Source: Natrinema ejinorense
GTDB lineage: Archaea; Halobacteriota; Halobacteria; Halobacteriales; Natrialbaceae
Length of the DNA stretch: 64,000 nucleotides
Direction: 5' to 3'
NCBI RefSeq assembly: GCF_002494345.1
Contig: NZ_NXNI01000001.1
Span: 2,294,001-2,358,000, forward strand
In this document: positions 8,286-17,716 of the stretch, one piece after another
Numbering within the stretch: position 1 is the first letter of the stretch
How the letters are laid out: every line of letters starts with the position of its first letter
Made by a program: the position numbers and the translations under genes
The notes under the pieces: model-generated
What the model saw: the letters and a program-made list of their open reading frames with translations, nothing else
The model's database searches: none
What the model was told of the DNA's origin: nothing

Positions 8286-8798
8286 TCAGAACTCGGCGTC
8301 GAGGATCCCATAGAGGACGGCATTCACGCGCCGTCCGTCGACGTAATAGTGGTCCCGGAGCCGTCCCTCCTCCCGAAAGCCGAGTTTCTCGAGCACCCGC
8401 ATCGAGGCGTCGTTGTCCTCGAAGACCCGGGCGATGACCTTTCGGAGGTTTCGTTCGTCGACGGCGTAGCGGAGACAGAGCCGTGCGGCCTCGGTCGCGT
8501 ACCCCTGCCCGGACTCGGCGGTCGCGATCCAGTAGCCGAGTTCGGCGTTCCCGTGGACGTCGCTCACCTGGAACAGCCAGGTCAGGCCGATCGGCTCGCC
8601 GTCTCGGCAGGAAAGGAAATGGACCGTATCGTCGGTCGCGAGGAGGTCCGCGATGTCCGACTCGGTTACGGGGGTGTATCTGTTGGTCCCGTGGCGGACG
8701 ATGGGATCGTTCCAGTGGCGGGCCAGGAACCCGTAATCGTCCGGCTCGACTGGCCGAAGCGTGAGGCGGTCTCCCGAAAGAAACTGTGTACCCGGCAT
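8286..8798 (-). CDS. GNAT N-acetyltransferase, RimJ/RimL type
   Basis: A 170-aa acetyltransferase. It opens with FLSGDRLTLRPVEPDDYGFLARHWND, the standard start of RimJ/RimL-like GNATs. The acetyl-CoA loop region is IATAESGQGYATEAARLCLRYAV, and the C-terminal part is IARVFEDNDASMRVLEKLGFREEGRLRDHY. The frame could extend upstream, but the ATG at 8796-8798 fits the family start. The substrate (protein N-terminus, antibiotic or small amine) cannot be deduced. It shares no obvious operon with its neighbours. Confidence 0.88.
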   Translation of the reverse strand: MPGTQFLSGDRLTLRPVEPDDYGFLARHWNDPIVRHGTNRYTPVTESDIADLLATDDTVHFLSCRDGEPIGLTWLFQVSDVHGNAELGYWIATAESGQGYATEAARLCLRYAVDERNLRKVIARVFEDNDASMRVLEKLGFREEGRLRDHYYVDGRRVNAVLYGILDAEF

Positions 8799-8923
8799 GG
8801 GGCGACAGTCTCGCGTCCGACGCAAATAGCTTCCGCCAACGCAGGCCGGAAACGAGGGCGGGCACTCGGCCCCACGAACGACGGAGCACACTGTTTTTCC
8901 CTCCGCCAATCCAAGACGTGACA

Positions 8924-9355
8924 ATGAGCGCGCGCAACAACGTCCCCCCCAGTACGATCGGCGTCGATCTCGTCGACGGTGGCGTGGTCGTCGAGTACCA
9001 CGACGGTCGAGAGGTGTTCTACCACGGCCCCCCCGAGCCCGTCGAGGGGGCGCTGACGACCCCACCGGGGAAGGAGGTCCACGTCCTCGTCACCGACCCC
9101 GACGGCGTCGAAGGCGTCATGACGTACGTCAACGACCGCAACACCCACGACGACATCCTCGAGACCACGGGGGTCGGCCGCGTGATGCTCGAGCGCGACG
9201 ACGAGGAAGAGCTGTTCCCCGGCGTCACCGTCGCGACGGAGGCCTACTCGGTCCGCGTCGAAGCCGATCTCTCGGTCGTCGACGGCCGCGTGTTCGTCTT
9301 CGCCGAGGACGAGATGAGCGAACACGCCTACGAACTCGTCGAGAGCGCCGACTGA
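8924..9355 (+). CDS. Conserved haloarchaeal protein (DUF5796-like)
   Basis: A 143-aa acidic soluble protein. It has a beta-rich N-terminal part (GVDLVDGGVVVEYHDGREVFYHG), a middle HVLVTDP...EGVMTYVNDR.THDDILE.TGVGRV, and a C-terminal VRVEADLSVVDGRVFVF. I associate the pattern with the DUF5796 family of Halobacteria; function unknown. A T-rich TATA-like element lies about 27 nt before the ATG, as expected for a leaderless transcript. Its TGA overlaps the next ATG by one base, so the two genes are probably co-translated. Confidence 0.8.
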   Translation: MSARNNVPPSTIGVDLVDGGVVVEYHDGREVFYHGPPEPVEGALTTPPGKEVHVLVTDPDGVEGVMTYVNDRNTHDDILETTGVGRVMLERDDEEELFPGVTVATEAYSVRVEADLSVVDGRVFVFAEDEMSEHAYELVESAD

Positions 9356-9600
9356 TGCCGTTGCAAAAACCCTGGCGCGACCTCGAGCGGGAGACGGTCG
9401 CCGCCGCGCCGGATCGACCCGGCGTCTACGAACTCGGCGACGCTTCGGGAACGGTGCTGGCGGTCGACCACGGCGTCCTCCGAGACGAACTCAAGACCGC
9501 GCTGGCCTATGGCGACGGCGACCGCGTCCGCTGGACGGAGACCCACACGCTCGATGGGGCCGGCGAGCTCGCAGCCGAGCATCGCGAACGCCTCGAGTAG
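9355..9600 (+). CDS. Small GIY-YIG-like conserved protein (DUF7508-like)
   Basis: An 81-aa protein coupled to the preceding gene by a TGATG overlap. The sequence PDRPGVYELGDASGTVLAVDHG followed by LRDEL resembles the core of GIY-YIG nuclease domains (PGVYEL-x-D-x-G). It lacks the second Tyr-x-Gly and the downstream catalytic Arg and Glu, so it is unlikely to cut DNA. I recall it as a haloarchaeal conserved family; the DUF number is from memory and uncertain. Function unknown. Confidence 0.7.
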   Translation: MPLQKPWRDLERETVAAAPDRPGVYELGDASGTVLAVDHGVLRDELKTALAYGDGDRVRWTETHTLDGAGELAAEHRERLE

Positions 9601-9602
9601 CG

Positions 9603-9737
9603 TTACTGGATGTAGGACGGATCGCTCTCGTCGCATCGCTTCTCGTGTTCCGTCGCGTCCGACTTCTCGTCGAATAGCAGGCCACAGGTTTCACACTCGT
9701 ACCAGGTGGTGTCGTCGCGCTCTGTCTGGACGACCAT
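9603..9737 (-). CDS. 44-aa zinc-finger microprotein
   Basis: From the ATG at 9735-9737 the product has CETCGLLF followed by HEKRC, a CxxC...HxxxC zinc-binding set as in C2H2-like fingers, with acidic flanks. The longer upstream frame has no family support. It resembles haloarchaeal zinc-finger microproteins (DUF7128-like, from memory). It converges tail-to-tail with the gene at 9355 with only two bases between stops. A structural or regulatory role is likely, but nothing specific can be said. Confidence 0.75.
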   Translation of the reverse strand: MVVQTERDDTTWYECETCGLLFDEKSDATEHEKRCDESDPSYIQ

Positions 9738-9822
9738 AGTACCTGCTGGGACACGAACGACAAAAGGCGTTTCTCCGGCCCCGGCGGCCCGCGACCCCCA
9801 CTCCAAGCGGTCGATCTTGCGA

Positions 9823-10725
9823 TCAGGCCTCGAGTTCGGTCAGTTCGTCGACGTCGGGGATCTGCTCGCTCGCGGAGGTGATCTGTTGCATCCGCTGTTC
9901 GTGTTTCGTGTACGCGTAGTCGGCCAGATCGGCGGGGCTCGGACCGGGACCGGATTCGGAACTCGCTCCGTCGTCGCCCGCCAGACTCTCCTGAACCAGC
10001 GGCACCAGTTCGTCGACCGTCTCTCGGAGGAGGTCGGGTTCGACCTCGCCCTCGCTCACGAGCGACTTGAGTTTCGCCATCCCGAAGCCGACGTGGCGTC
10101 CCTCGTCGCTACGGACCAGTTTGAGCCCCTCGACGAGTCCCGGCAGGTCCGGCAGTTCGGGCTCGTTCTCTCCGTACGCGAGGGTGAGTCCGTAGTAGCC
10201 GGTCTGGGCCAGAATCCCTTCGATCGTCAGGTGGTAGTGACAGTGGGCCCTCGCGCGGTTTTCGGGCGTATCGTCCTCGAGAAGTCGAGCCATGGCCTGC
10301 TCGTTGCGCTCGAACAGTTCGTCGTAGGGCTCGTTGAACCACTTCTCGTCGGTCGGCGACGAGAGCTCCTGCCCGCGGCGCTCCTCTTCGGTGTGGATCA
10401 CTTCGCGCCAGTAGCGATCGAAGAAGTCCGTGTGTTTGGACTCCTCGTAGAGTTGCGTGGTGAGGAACATCTGGTCGCCGATGTCCTCGAGGACGACCGC
10501 CAGCGGCGCGAGGTCTTCGGTCACCGACTCCTCGCCCGCACCGAACAGCGCGAGGGACTGTTTGAGTCCGACAAACGCCGGTTCGGGGAGTTCGGCGGCT
10601 CCCTCGAGGTCGGCCTCGAGATCGATCTCGTGAGGGTCCCAGTGTTTCTCGACGGCGTTTCGGTAGTAGTTGTGCGCTCGAGTGCCCGTACTGAGTTGCA
10701 TCGCGGGGTCTTCGCTGCTGGCCAT
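9823..10725 (-). CDS. R2-like ligand-binding oxidase (R2lox-type), RNR-R2 superfamily
   Basis: A 300-aa ferritin-fold di-metal protein often annotated as ribonucleotide reductase beta subunit. Metal ligands by pattern are E65 (GEESVT), E95 and H98 (YEESKH), E169 (LTIEG) and E208 and H211 (DEGRH). V68 and Y164 sit at the spacing from E65 and E169 that, in characterised R2lox proteins, forms the Tyr-Val ether cross-link. That points to R2lox, a Mn/Fe oxidase that binds a fatty-acid-like ligand, rather than a radical-generating R2. No R1 (NrdA) gene is adjacent, and the window's reductase is the B12-dependent NrdJ, which needs no R2. Substrate unknown. The start ATG is at 10723-10725. Confidence 0.75.
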   Translation of the reverse strand: MASSEDPAMQLSTGTRAHNYYRNAVEKHWDPHEIDLEADLEGAAELPEPAFVGLKQSLALFGAGEESVTEDLAPLAVVLEDIGDQMFLTTQLYEESKHTDFFDRYWREVIHTEEERRGQELSSPTDEKWFNEPYDELFERNEQAMARLLEDDTPENRARAHCHYHLTIEGILAQTGYYGLTLAYGENEPELPDLPGLVEGLKLVRSDEGRHVGFGMAKLKSLVSEGEVEPDLLRETVDELVPLVQESLAGDDGASSESGPGPSPADLADYAYTKHEQRMQQITSASEQIPDVDELTELEA

Positions 10726-10811
10726 TGTCAGCCGAACATATGCGTCGCCGTCCGATCAACCTGTATCTCATGGATTAGGGCATTTAAGTACTATCGGGCG
10801 AACGTGGTCGT

Positions 10812-11444
10812 ATGGGCCTGATCGCGGAGTTCCAACTCAATTCGTCGGACCTGCCGTTGACGGATGCAGTCGCGGCCGTTCCGGACATCACGCTCTATAT
10901 CGAACGGATCCTCGTCGTCGACCCCGACCGACCGGTCGTCCTCTGTCGGGCCGTCGAGGCGAGCGACGACTTTTCGGAGGCGCTTGCACGCGATCCGACG
11001 GTCGACGCGTACACGATGCTCGACGCGCGGGACGGCGGTGACATGTATCGAATCAGGTTACGGGATCCCCCGCTCCCGATCTACCGGAAGTACGTCGAAC
11101 TGGGGACCACGCCGCTGGGAGGGATCGTGACCGTCGACGGCTGGTGGGGGCGAGCACGGTTCCCCGACAGGGAAGCCCTCGCTGAGTACCGGCGCTTCTG
11201 TACGGACCGTGGTGGAACCTTCAAGCTCGAACGACTCACCCGCGAGTCGTCGACGGACGACCCACCGTTTGGCCTCACTCGGGAGCAACACGAGGCGCTG
11301 CTCGTCGCCCGCGACGAGGGATACTTCGCGGTCCCGCGCGAGGCGTCGACCGAGGACGTCGGCGATCGACTGGGGATCTCGGCACCGTCGGCCTCCGAGC
11401 GACTGCGACGAGGTATCGATCGGCTCCTCGAGAGCGCGCTGTGA
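10812..11444 (+). CDS. Bacterio-opsin-activator (HTH_10) type transcriptional regulator
   Basis: A 210-aa cytoplasmic regulator. The N-terminal 150 residues are the Bat-associated sensor-like domain (MGLIAEFQL...LPLTDAV, then YRKYVELGTTPLGG). The C-terminus (LTREQHEALLVARDEGYFAVPRE...DVGDRLGISAPSASERLRRG) is the HTH_10 DNA-binding domain. A TATA-like TTTAAGTA lies about 25 nt before the ATG, so the transcript is probably leaderless. It is divergent from the R2lox-like gene, with which it shares an 86-bp promoter region; a regulatory link is possible but unproven. Confidence 0.87.
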   Translation: MGLIAEFQLNSSDLPLTDAVAAVPDITLYIERILVVDPDRPVVLCRAVEASDDFSEALARDPTVDAYTMLDARDGGDMYRIRLRDPPLPIYRKYVELGTTPLGGIVTVDGWWGRARFPDREALAEYRRFCTDRGGTFKLERLTRESSTDDPPFGLTREQHEALLVARDEGYFAVPREASTEDVGDRLGISAPSASERLRRGIDRLLESAL

Positions 11445-11484
11445 TGGGACAATTCTCAAGGGAACTGGCCCGAAAGGAACAGGT

Positions 11485-13716
11485 ATGAGCTCGTCGGAAT
11501 CGGACGATGTGACGCTGTCCGTTCGCGCTGCTGAGAAAGGGGACGCCGGCCGGGGCGTCGCTCGAATACCGGAGCCCGTTCGGCGACGGCTCGGGGTTCT
11601 CAGCGGCGATACCGTCGTCATCGAGGGCGACGAGACGACCGTCGCCAAGATGTGGCCCGCCGACCAGTCGGTCCCGGACACCGCGATTCAGATCGACGGG
11701 GACACTCGTGCGAACGCCGGCGTCCACGTGGGCGAGACGGTTGCGGTCCGGGCCAAAGACAAGTCCACGATTACCGACGCCAAGCGGGTCACGCTGGCCG
11801 CGCCGTCGGCACTCCCCGAGCGCCAGCGTCGAGCCGCGGAACGCGAAGCCACGGAGAAGCTCCGCAATCGGCCGGTCCGGGCCGGCGAGCAGATCAGAAT
11901 CGAGGGAGTCGACCAGCAGCCGTTCAGCGTCACCGACACGGACCCCGCCGGCGACGTTCGAATCACCGAAGCGACGACGATCCGGATCGTCGACACCGGG
12001 GGCAGGCCGAGTGGCACCCCACGCTCGGCGGGATCTGGACAGTCCGGCCGTGACCCCACCACCGCCGAATCGACGGAGGCCGCGGTCGGCGGCCCCGGTT
12101 CCGACGGCGATGCCGACGCTCCGACCCCGAGTTCCGGCGTTACCTACGAAGACATCGGCGGGCTCGACGAGGAACTCGAGCTCGTCCGCGAGATGATCGA
12201 GCTCCCGCTGTCGGAGCCCGAGCTGTTCCGTCGACTCGGTGTCGAACCGCCCTCCGGCGTCCTCCTGTACGGCCCGCCGGGCACCGGGAAGACGCTGATC
12301 GCCCGCGCGGTGGCCAACGAGGTCGACGCAAACTTCGAGACGATCTCCGGACCGGAGATCATGTCGAAGTACAAAGGCGAGAGCGAGGAACGGCTTCGCG
12401 AGGTGTTCGAGCGCGCCGAGGCGAACGCGCCGACGATCGTCTTCTTCGACGAGATCGACTCGATCGCCGGCCAGCGCGACGACGACGGCGACGCCGAAAA
12501 CAGGATCGTCGGCCAGCTGTTGACCCTGATGGACGGCCTCGACGCCCGCGGCGAGGTGATCGTCATCGGCGCGACCAACCGCGTCGATACGATCGACCCC
12601 GCGCTCCGACGGGGCGGCCGCTTCGACCGCGAGATCCAGATCGGCGTCCCCGACGAGGAAGGCCGCCGCGAGATCCTCGAGGTCCACACGCGCGGGATGC
12701 CCCTCTCCGACGACGTCGACGTCGACGGGATCGCGCGGCGGACCCACGGGTTCGTCGGGGCGGACTTAGACGCCGTCGCGAGCGAGGCCGCGATGGCCGC
12801 GATCCGCGATCGGCCGACCGACACGGACGAGCGTCGCGACTGGAACCGGAACCCGACGGTACGAAAGGCCCACTTCGACGCCGCGCTCGCGTCCGTCGAA
12901 CCGTCCGCGATGCGCGAGTACGTCGCCGAATCGCCGACCACCGACTTCGCGGACGTCGGCGGGCTCGAGGCGGCGAAACAGACGCTCCGCGAGTCGGTGG
13001 AGTGGCCACTGACCTACGATCGACTCTTCGAGGAGACGAACACCGCCCCACCGTCGGGCGTCCTGTTGTACGGCCCACCGGGAACCGGGAAGACGCTGCT
13101 CGCTCGCGCGCTGGCGGGCGAAACCGACGTCAACTTCGTCCGCGTCGATGGCCCCGAAATCATCGACCGGTACGTCGGCGAATCGGAGAAGGCGATCCGC
13201 GAGGTGTTCGAACGCGCTCGCCAGTCGGCCCCGTCGATCGTCTTCTTCGACGAGATCGACGCGATCACGGCCGCCCGCGGCGAGGGCCACGAGGTCACCG
13301 AGCGCGTCGTCTCACAACTGTTGACCGAACTCGACGGGATGCGAGAGAACCCCAACCTCGTGGTACTGGCCGCGACCAACCGCAAGGACCAGATCGACCC
13401 CGCACTGCTCCGACCCGGCCGACTCGACACGCACGTCTTCGTCGGCGAACCCGACCTGGAAGCTCGAGAGAAGATCCTCGCGGTTCACACGGAGGGCAAA
13501 CCGCTGGCCGACGACGTCGACATCTCCGAACTCGCCGCCGAACTCGAGGGGTACACCGGTGCCGACCTCGAGGCACTGGTGAGGAACGCCTCGATGCGGG
13601 CGATCCGCGAGGTCGCCAGCGAGCACGGTCCCGAAGCGGCGAACGAACGGGCCTCGGACGTCGTCGTCGAGCGCCGCCATCTCGAGACTGCTCGCGAGGA
13701 GACGGACGTCTCGTAA
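11485..13716 (+). CDS. CDC48/p97-family AAA+ ATPase, divergent paralog
   Basis: A 743-aa unfoldase. After the N-domain (VRAAEKGDAGRGVARIPEPVRRRLG) comes a Gly/Ser/Asp-rich linker longer than in the second copy, then two AAA modules. Walker A GPPGTGKT occurs near residues 263 and 530; Walker B is VFFDEIDSIA and VFFDEIDAIT. The first arginine-finger region reads RRGGRFDRE, where RRPGRFDRE is usual. Such proteins unfold ubiquitin-like-tagged or misfolded proteins, often for the proteasome. The ATG at 11485 was preferred over upstream in-frame codons because it opens the conserved N-domain. The gene is tail-to-tail with a second CDC48 gene. The linker and substitutions suggest the more specialised copy. 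Confidence 0.92.
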   Translation: MSSSESDDVTLSVRAAEKGDAGRGVARIPEPVRRRLGVLSGDTVVIEGDETTVAKMWPADQSVPDTAIQIDGDTRANAGVHVGETVAVRAKDKSTITDAKRVTLAAPSALPERQRRAAEREATEKLRNRPVRAGEQIRIEGVDQQPFSVTDTDPAGDVRITEATTIRIVDTGGRPSGTPRSAGSGQSGRDPTTAESTEAAVGGPGSDGDADAPTPSSGVTYEDIGGLDEELELVREMIELPLSEPELFRRLGVEPPSGVLLYGPPGTGKTLIARAVANEVDANFETISGPEIMSKYKGESEERLREVFERAEANAPTIVFFDEIDSIAGQRDDDGDAENRIVGQLLTLMDGLDARGEVIVIGATNRVDTIDPALRRGGRFDREIQIGVPDEEGRREILEVHTRGMPLSDDVDVDGIARRTHGFVGADLDAVASEAAMAAIRDRPTDTDERRDWNRNPTVRKAHFDAALASVEPSAMREYVAESPTTDFADVGGLEAAKQTLRESVEWPLTYDRLFEETNTAPPSGVLLYGPPGTGKTLLARALAGETDVNFVRVDGPEIIDRYVGESEKAIREVFERARQSAPSIVFFDEIDAITAARGEGHEVTERVVSQLLTELDGMRENPNLVVLAATNRKDQIDPALLRPGRLDTHVFVGEPDLEAREKILAVHTEGKPLADDVDISELAAELEGYTGADLEALVRNASMRAIREVASEHGPEAANERASDVVVERRHLETAREETDVS

Positions 13717-13740
13717 TCGGTTTGCTGTCCCGATTTCCCG

Positions 13741-13769
13741 GTGGGACCGCAGGGCGGTCCCGGTCCCAC
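13741..13769. terminator. Hairpin between convergent CDC48 genes
   Basis: GTGGGACCG at 13741-13749 pairs perfectly with CGGTCCCAC at 13761-13769, with an alternative 8-bp stem nested inside. It lies 25 bp past the stop of the plus-strand gene and before the stop of the convergent gene. There is no long T-run, so a terminator role is an inference from position. Confidence 0.45.
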
Positions 13770-13901
13770 CGGCACTGACGGACAGGAGACCATATCAGTC
13801 GAACGGTGGCCGCCGATCCGCCGTGCTCTCCGTCCGATAGTGCTCGCCGAACGCAGACCCGCAAAAACCGCGCTGAAATCCCGCCGACGGCGACGGTCGG
13901 C

Positions 13902-16130
13902 TTATTGGAAGCCGATCCGGCTGCCGCGACGACCCGTCGGATCGGGACCGCTCGTGCCGCCCTGGAACTCCTCTTCGATCTGCTCGTAGTAGTCGAGGAT
14001 GTCGTCGGTGATCGTCGGCCGGACGTTCTCCATGGCCTGTCGGAAGTGGCGCATCTCGACGATGTCCGCCTCCTCGTCCTCGCGCAGCGCCTCGATGGCC
14101 GCCTCGCGGGCGATCGACTCGAGGTCGCTGCCGACGTAGCCGTCCGTGATCTCGGCGATCTCGCGCAGGGTGACGTCGGCGGCCAGTGGCGTGTCCTCGG
14201 TGTGGATCTCGAGGATGCGTTCGCGGCCGTCGACGTCGGGTTCGCCGATCATGACCAGCCGGTCGAACCGCCCCGAGCGAAGCAGTGCGGGGTCGATCAT
14301 GTCCGGCCGGTTGGTCGCGCCGATGACCATGACGTTGCCCATCTCCTCTAACCCGTCGAGTTCGGTCAGCAGCTGGTTGACGACGCGTTCGGAGACGTTC
14401 GAGCCGACTTCACCGCCTCGACCCGGCGCGAGCGCGTCGAGTTCGTCGAAGAAGATGACCGTCGGGGAGACCTGGCGGGCCTTGCGGAAGGTCTGCCGGA
14501 TGGCCTTCTCCGATTCGCCGACCCACTTCGAGAGGAGTTGTGGACCACGCACGGAGATGAAGTTCGCGTTGGTCTCGTTGGCGACGGCTTTCGCCATGAG
14601 CGTCTTCCCGGTGCCCGGCGGGCCGTACAGCAAGACGCCGGCCGGCGGATCGATCCCCAGCCGCTCGAACCGTTCGGGCGTCGAGAGGGGCCACTCGACG
14701 GACTCCTGGACCTGGTCCTTGGCGTCCTGGAGGCCGCCGACGTCCTCCCAGGAGATCTTCGGGAGTTCCACCAGGACTTCCCGCATCGCGGAGGGTTCGA
14801 CCTCGTTCAACGCACCCCGGAAGTCCTCGCGCTTGACAATCATCCGGTCGATCAGGCTCGGCGGGATGTCCTCCTCGTCGAGATCGATCTCGGGGAGGTA
14901 ACGCCGCAGGGCCTTCATCGCCGCCTCTTTGGTCAGGCTCTCGATGTCGGCACCGACGAAGCCGTGGGTCTCATCGGCCAGATGTCCGAGGCTGACGTCG
15001 TCGGAGAGGGGCATCCCGCGCGTGTGGATCTGCAGGATCTCCTCGCGGCCCGTCTCGTCGGGGACGCCGATCTCGATCTCGCGGTCGAAGCGGCCGGGTC
15101 GGCGCAGGGCTGGGTCGACCGAGTCGACCCGGTTCGTCGCCGCGATGACGATCACCTGGCCACGGGACTCGAGGCCGTCCATCATCGTCAGCAACTGGGC
15201 GACGACCCGTCGCTCGACCTCGCCGGTGACGTCTTCGCGTTTCGGGGCGATGGAGTCGAGTTCGTCGATGAAGATGATCGACGGCGACTCCTCGGTCGCG
15301 TCCTCGAAGATCTCCCTGAGTTGTTGTTCGGATTCACCGTAGTACTTCGAGATGATCTCCGGACCGGCGATAGAGAAGAAACTGGCGGAGGTCTCGTTGG
15401 CGACGGCCTTGGCCAGCAAGGTCTTCCCGGTGCCCGGCGGGCCATGCAGGAGGACGCCCTGTGGCGGCTCGATGCCGAGTTTCTTGAAGATCTGCGGGTG
15501 CTTCATCGGGAGTTCGACCATCTCCCGGACCCGCTGGATCTCGCCTTGCAGGCCGCCGATGTCCTCGTAGGTGATCCCGCCGCCGGTCTTCTCGAAGCCC
15601 GAAATCGGCTCCTCCCGGAGTTCGACGTCGGTGTCTTCGGTGACGAGCACGACGCCTTCGGGTTCGGTCTCGACGGCGATCAGCGGAATTGCTTGCCCCG
15701 GCGACCGCATGAACGGGTGGTTCGTCGAACTCATCACGGGGACGATATCTCGGCCGACGACCGGGCGCTTGAGGATCTGGCGTTTCACCATGCCCGCAGC
15801 GTCGGACCCGAACTGGACCGACGCCTCCTCGGGCGGTGCGAGCACCAGCTTCTCGGCTTTCGTCGCTTCGGCCTTCCGGATCGTTACCCGCTCGCCGATA
15901 CCGACATCGGCGTTCTGACGGGTGAACCCGTCGATACGGACGGTATCCGTGTTCCAGTCTTGCCGATCCGCACGCCAGACCTTCGCCGCAGTCGTATCCG
16001 CACCCTCGATCTCGATGATGTCGCCCGGACTGAGCTTTAAATGCAACAGCGTGTCCGGGTCGAGTCGGGCGATACCACGACCCGAGTCGTTCGGGTACGC
16101 CTTCGCAACCTCCAGTTGGACTTCGTTCAT
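13902..16130 (-). CDS. CDC48/p97-family AAA+ ATPase, canonical paralog
   Basis: A 742-aa archaeal VAT/CDC48 protein. The N-domain ([22 protein letters not shown]) is followed by two AAA modules with Walker A GPPGTGKT (first at 230-237), Walker [13 protein letters not shown] and [12 protein letters not shown], and arginine-finger regions RRPGRFDRE and RSGRFDR. All expected residues are present. The C-terminal tail is Gly/Arg-rich and polar. It forms a hexameric unfoldase feeding the proteasome and remodelling complexes. The ATG at 16128-16130 matches the family start. Divergent from larC, it shares a 218-bp region with an AT-rich element near 16178-16190. Confidence 0.95.
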   Translation of the reverse strand: MNEVQLEVAKAYPNDSGRGIARLDPDTLLHLKLSPGDIIEIEGADTTAAKVWRADRQDWNTDTVRIDGFTRQNADVGIGERVTIRKAEATKAEKLVLAPPEEASVQFGSDAAGMVKRQILKRPVVGRDIVPVMSSTNHPFMRSPGQAIPLIAVETEPEGVVLVTEDTDVELREEPISGFEKTGGGITYEDIGGLQGEIQRVREMVELPMKHPQIFKKLGIEPPQGVLLHGPPGTGKTLLAKAVANETSASFFSIAGPEIISKYYGESEQQLREIFEDATEESPSIIFIDELDSIAPKREDVTGEVERRVVAQLLTMMDGLESRGQVIVIAATNRVDSVDPALRRPGRFDREIEIGVPDETGREEILQIHTRGMPLSDDVSLGHLADETHGFVGADIESLTKEAAMKALRRYLPEIDLDEEDIPPSLIDRMIVKREDFRGALNEVEPSAMREVLVELPKISWEDVGGLQDAKDQVQESVEWPLSTPERFERLGIDPPAGVLLYGPPGTGKTLMAKAVANETNANFISVRGPQLLSKWVGESEKAIRQTFRKARQVSPTVIFFDELDALAPGRGGEVGSNVSERVVNQLLTELDGLEEMGNVMVIGATNRPDMIDPALLRSGRFDRLVMIGEPDVDGRERILEIHTEDTPLAADVTLREIAEITDGYVGSDLESIAREAAIEALREDEEADIVEMRHFRQAMENVRPTITDDILDYYEQIEEEFQGGTSGPDPTGRRGSRIGFQ

Positions 16131-16348
16131 GATTTAGGAACCGCGATGTCAGTGACTCCGATTCGTGACCGGATAGGTTTTTTGCTAGCGCAAGTCATCT
16201 CCTGTTAATCCTGTGCTAGTTGCTACCATGCCTAGTTGGGCTGGACGCTACAAAGATGTACCGGCATCGGTTGGTTTCGGTCCCTATCGATCCCGCCCGT
16301 CAGGGCGGAGACGGATGGCTTTTTGCCGCTTGCGTTCCGAACGTAGCC

Positions 16349-17716
16349 ATGCGTATTCTCGCCTTCGACGGCCACATGGGAGCCAGCGGCGACATGATCC
16401 TCGCCACGCTCCTCGATGCCGGCGGCGACCCCGACGCCCTCGAGCCCGTTACGGACCGACTCGACGTAGCGTACCGGATCGACGAGGCCGACAAGAGCGG
16501 TATCGCCGCGACGGCGGTCGACGTGCTCCTGACGGACACGGCGTCCCCTGCCGACGACGATCACGGCCACGATACCTCACACGACGATTCGGACCGCGAT
16601 CACGGCGACTCGGATCACGACGGCCACGATCACCACGGCGACGGTCCACACGACGGCCACACGCACGACCACGGACACGCGCACGACGACAGCCACGCCG
16701 AAGGCCACGGCCCCCATCGCAGCTATCTCGAGGTCCGCGAGATCGTCGCCGACATGGCCCTCGAGCCGGCGGTCGAACGCGACGCACTCGCGATCTTCGA
16801 GTTGCTCGGCGAGGCGGAAGCGAGCGTTCACGGCGAGGACCTCGAGGAGATCCACTTCCACGAGGTCGGGGCCGACGACGCCATCGCGGACGTGGTCGGT
16901 GCCGCGGCCTTGCTCCACGACCTCGAGCCCGACCGGGTCGTGACGACGCCGCTGGCGACCGGCGGCGGAACGGTCTCGATGAGCCACGGCGAGTATCCCG
17001 TGCCGACGCCGGCGGTCGTCGAAATCGCCCAGCGGGCCGACTGGTCGCTTCGTGGCGGGCCCGTCGACGCGGAACTCCTCACCCCGACCGGCGCGGCGAT
17101 CCTGGGCCACGTCGCCGAGGGCGTCGATTCGGTGCCCGCCCTCTCGGTCGATGCCGCGGGGTATGGCGCGGGCGGCTACGACCTCGATCCGCATCCGAAC
17201 GTCCTGCGGGTACTGGTCGGCTCGGACGAGGGCGGCAGTGAACTCGTCAAAGACGACATCGCGGTCCTCGAGACGAACCTCGACGACGCACCGCCCGAAG
17301 TGCTGGGCGGCCTCCAGGAAACGCTCGCTGCCGCGGGCGCACGCGACGTCTCGATCCTCCCCGCGACGATGAAGAAGTCCCGACCCGGTCATCTGGTGAA
17401 GGTCATTTGCAAACCTGCGGATCGGGAGCGCGTCGCCCGGAAACTGGCCGATGAGACCGGCACGCTGGGCGTTCGGGATGCGGGGGCCACCCACCGATGG
17501 ATCGCGAATCGGCAGTTCGAGACGGCCTCCCTCGAGATCGACGGCGACGAGTACGCGGTCAGCGTCAAACTCGCGAGCGACGCCGACGGCGAGGTCTACG
17601 ACGTCAGCGCGGAGTACGACGACGCGCTGGCAGTCGCGGGCCAGACTTCCCTCCCGGTTCGAGCCGTGATGGAGCGAGCGGAAGCGGCCGTCCGAGCCGA
17701 TCACGGGCCCGAGTAA
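16349..17716 (+). CDS. larC: LarC-type nickel insertion protein
   Basis: A 455-aa cytoplasmic protein that in the Lar pathway inserts nickel into pyridinium-3,5-bisthiocarboxylic acid mononucleotide to make the nickel-pincer cofactor. Markers are DGHMGASGDMILATLLDAG at the N-terminus, HFHEVGADDAIADVVG, TPLATGGGTV, the LTPTGAAIL segment and the late DVSILPATMKKSRPGHLVKVI. A roughly 50-residue His/Asp-rich insert (about residues 70-125, many HDH and HGH runs) is likely a nickel store. The ATG at 16349 was chosen over an upstream in-frame start because it opens the family motif; a T-rich box lies about 27 nt before it. No larA, larB or larE is in the window. Confidence 0.9.
   Translation: MRILAFDGHMGASGDMILATLLDAGGDPDALEPVTDRLDVAYRIDEADKSGIAATAVDVLLTDTASPADDDHGHDTSHDDSDRDHGDSDHDGHDHHGDGPHDGHTHDHGHAHDDSHAEGHGPHRSYLEVREIVADMALEPAVERDALAIFELLGEAEASVHGEDLEEIHFHEVGADDAIADVVGAAALLHDLEPDRVVTTPLATGGGTVSMSHGEYPVPTPAVVEIAQRADWSLRGGPVDAELLTPTGAAILGHVAEGVDSVPALSVDAAGYGAGGYDLDPHPNVLRVLVGSDEGGSELVKDDIAVLETNLDDAPPEVLGGLQETLAAAGARDVSILPATMKKSRPGHLVKVICKPADRERVARKLADETGTLGVRDAGATHRWIANRQFETASLEIDGDEYAVSVKLASDADGEVYDVSAEYDDALAVAGQTSLPVRAVMERAEAAVRADHGPE

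Noticed and set aside
11275-12747. A 490-codon minus-strand frame opposite the first CDC48 gene
   Set aside because: Antisense shadow caused by GC-rich codon bias; the plus-strand protein has all AAA motifs.
14538-16040. A 500-codon plus-strand frame opposite the canonical CDC48 gene
   Set aside because: Antisense shadow of a highly conserved gene. It has the Arg/Val/Asp/Leu-rich composition typical of complementary-strand frames in GC-rich DNA and no domain.
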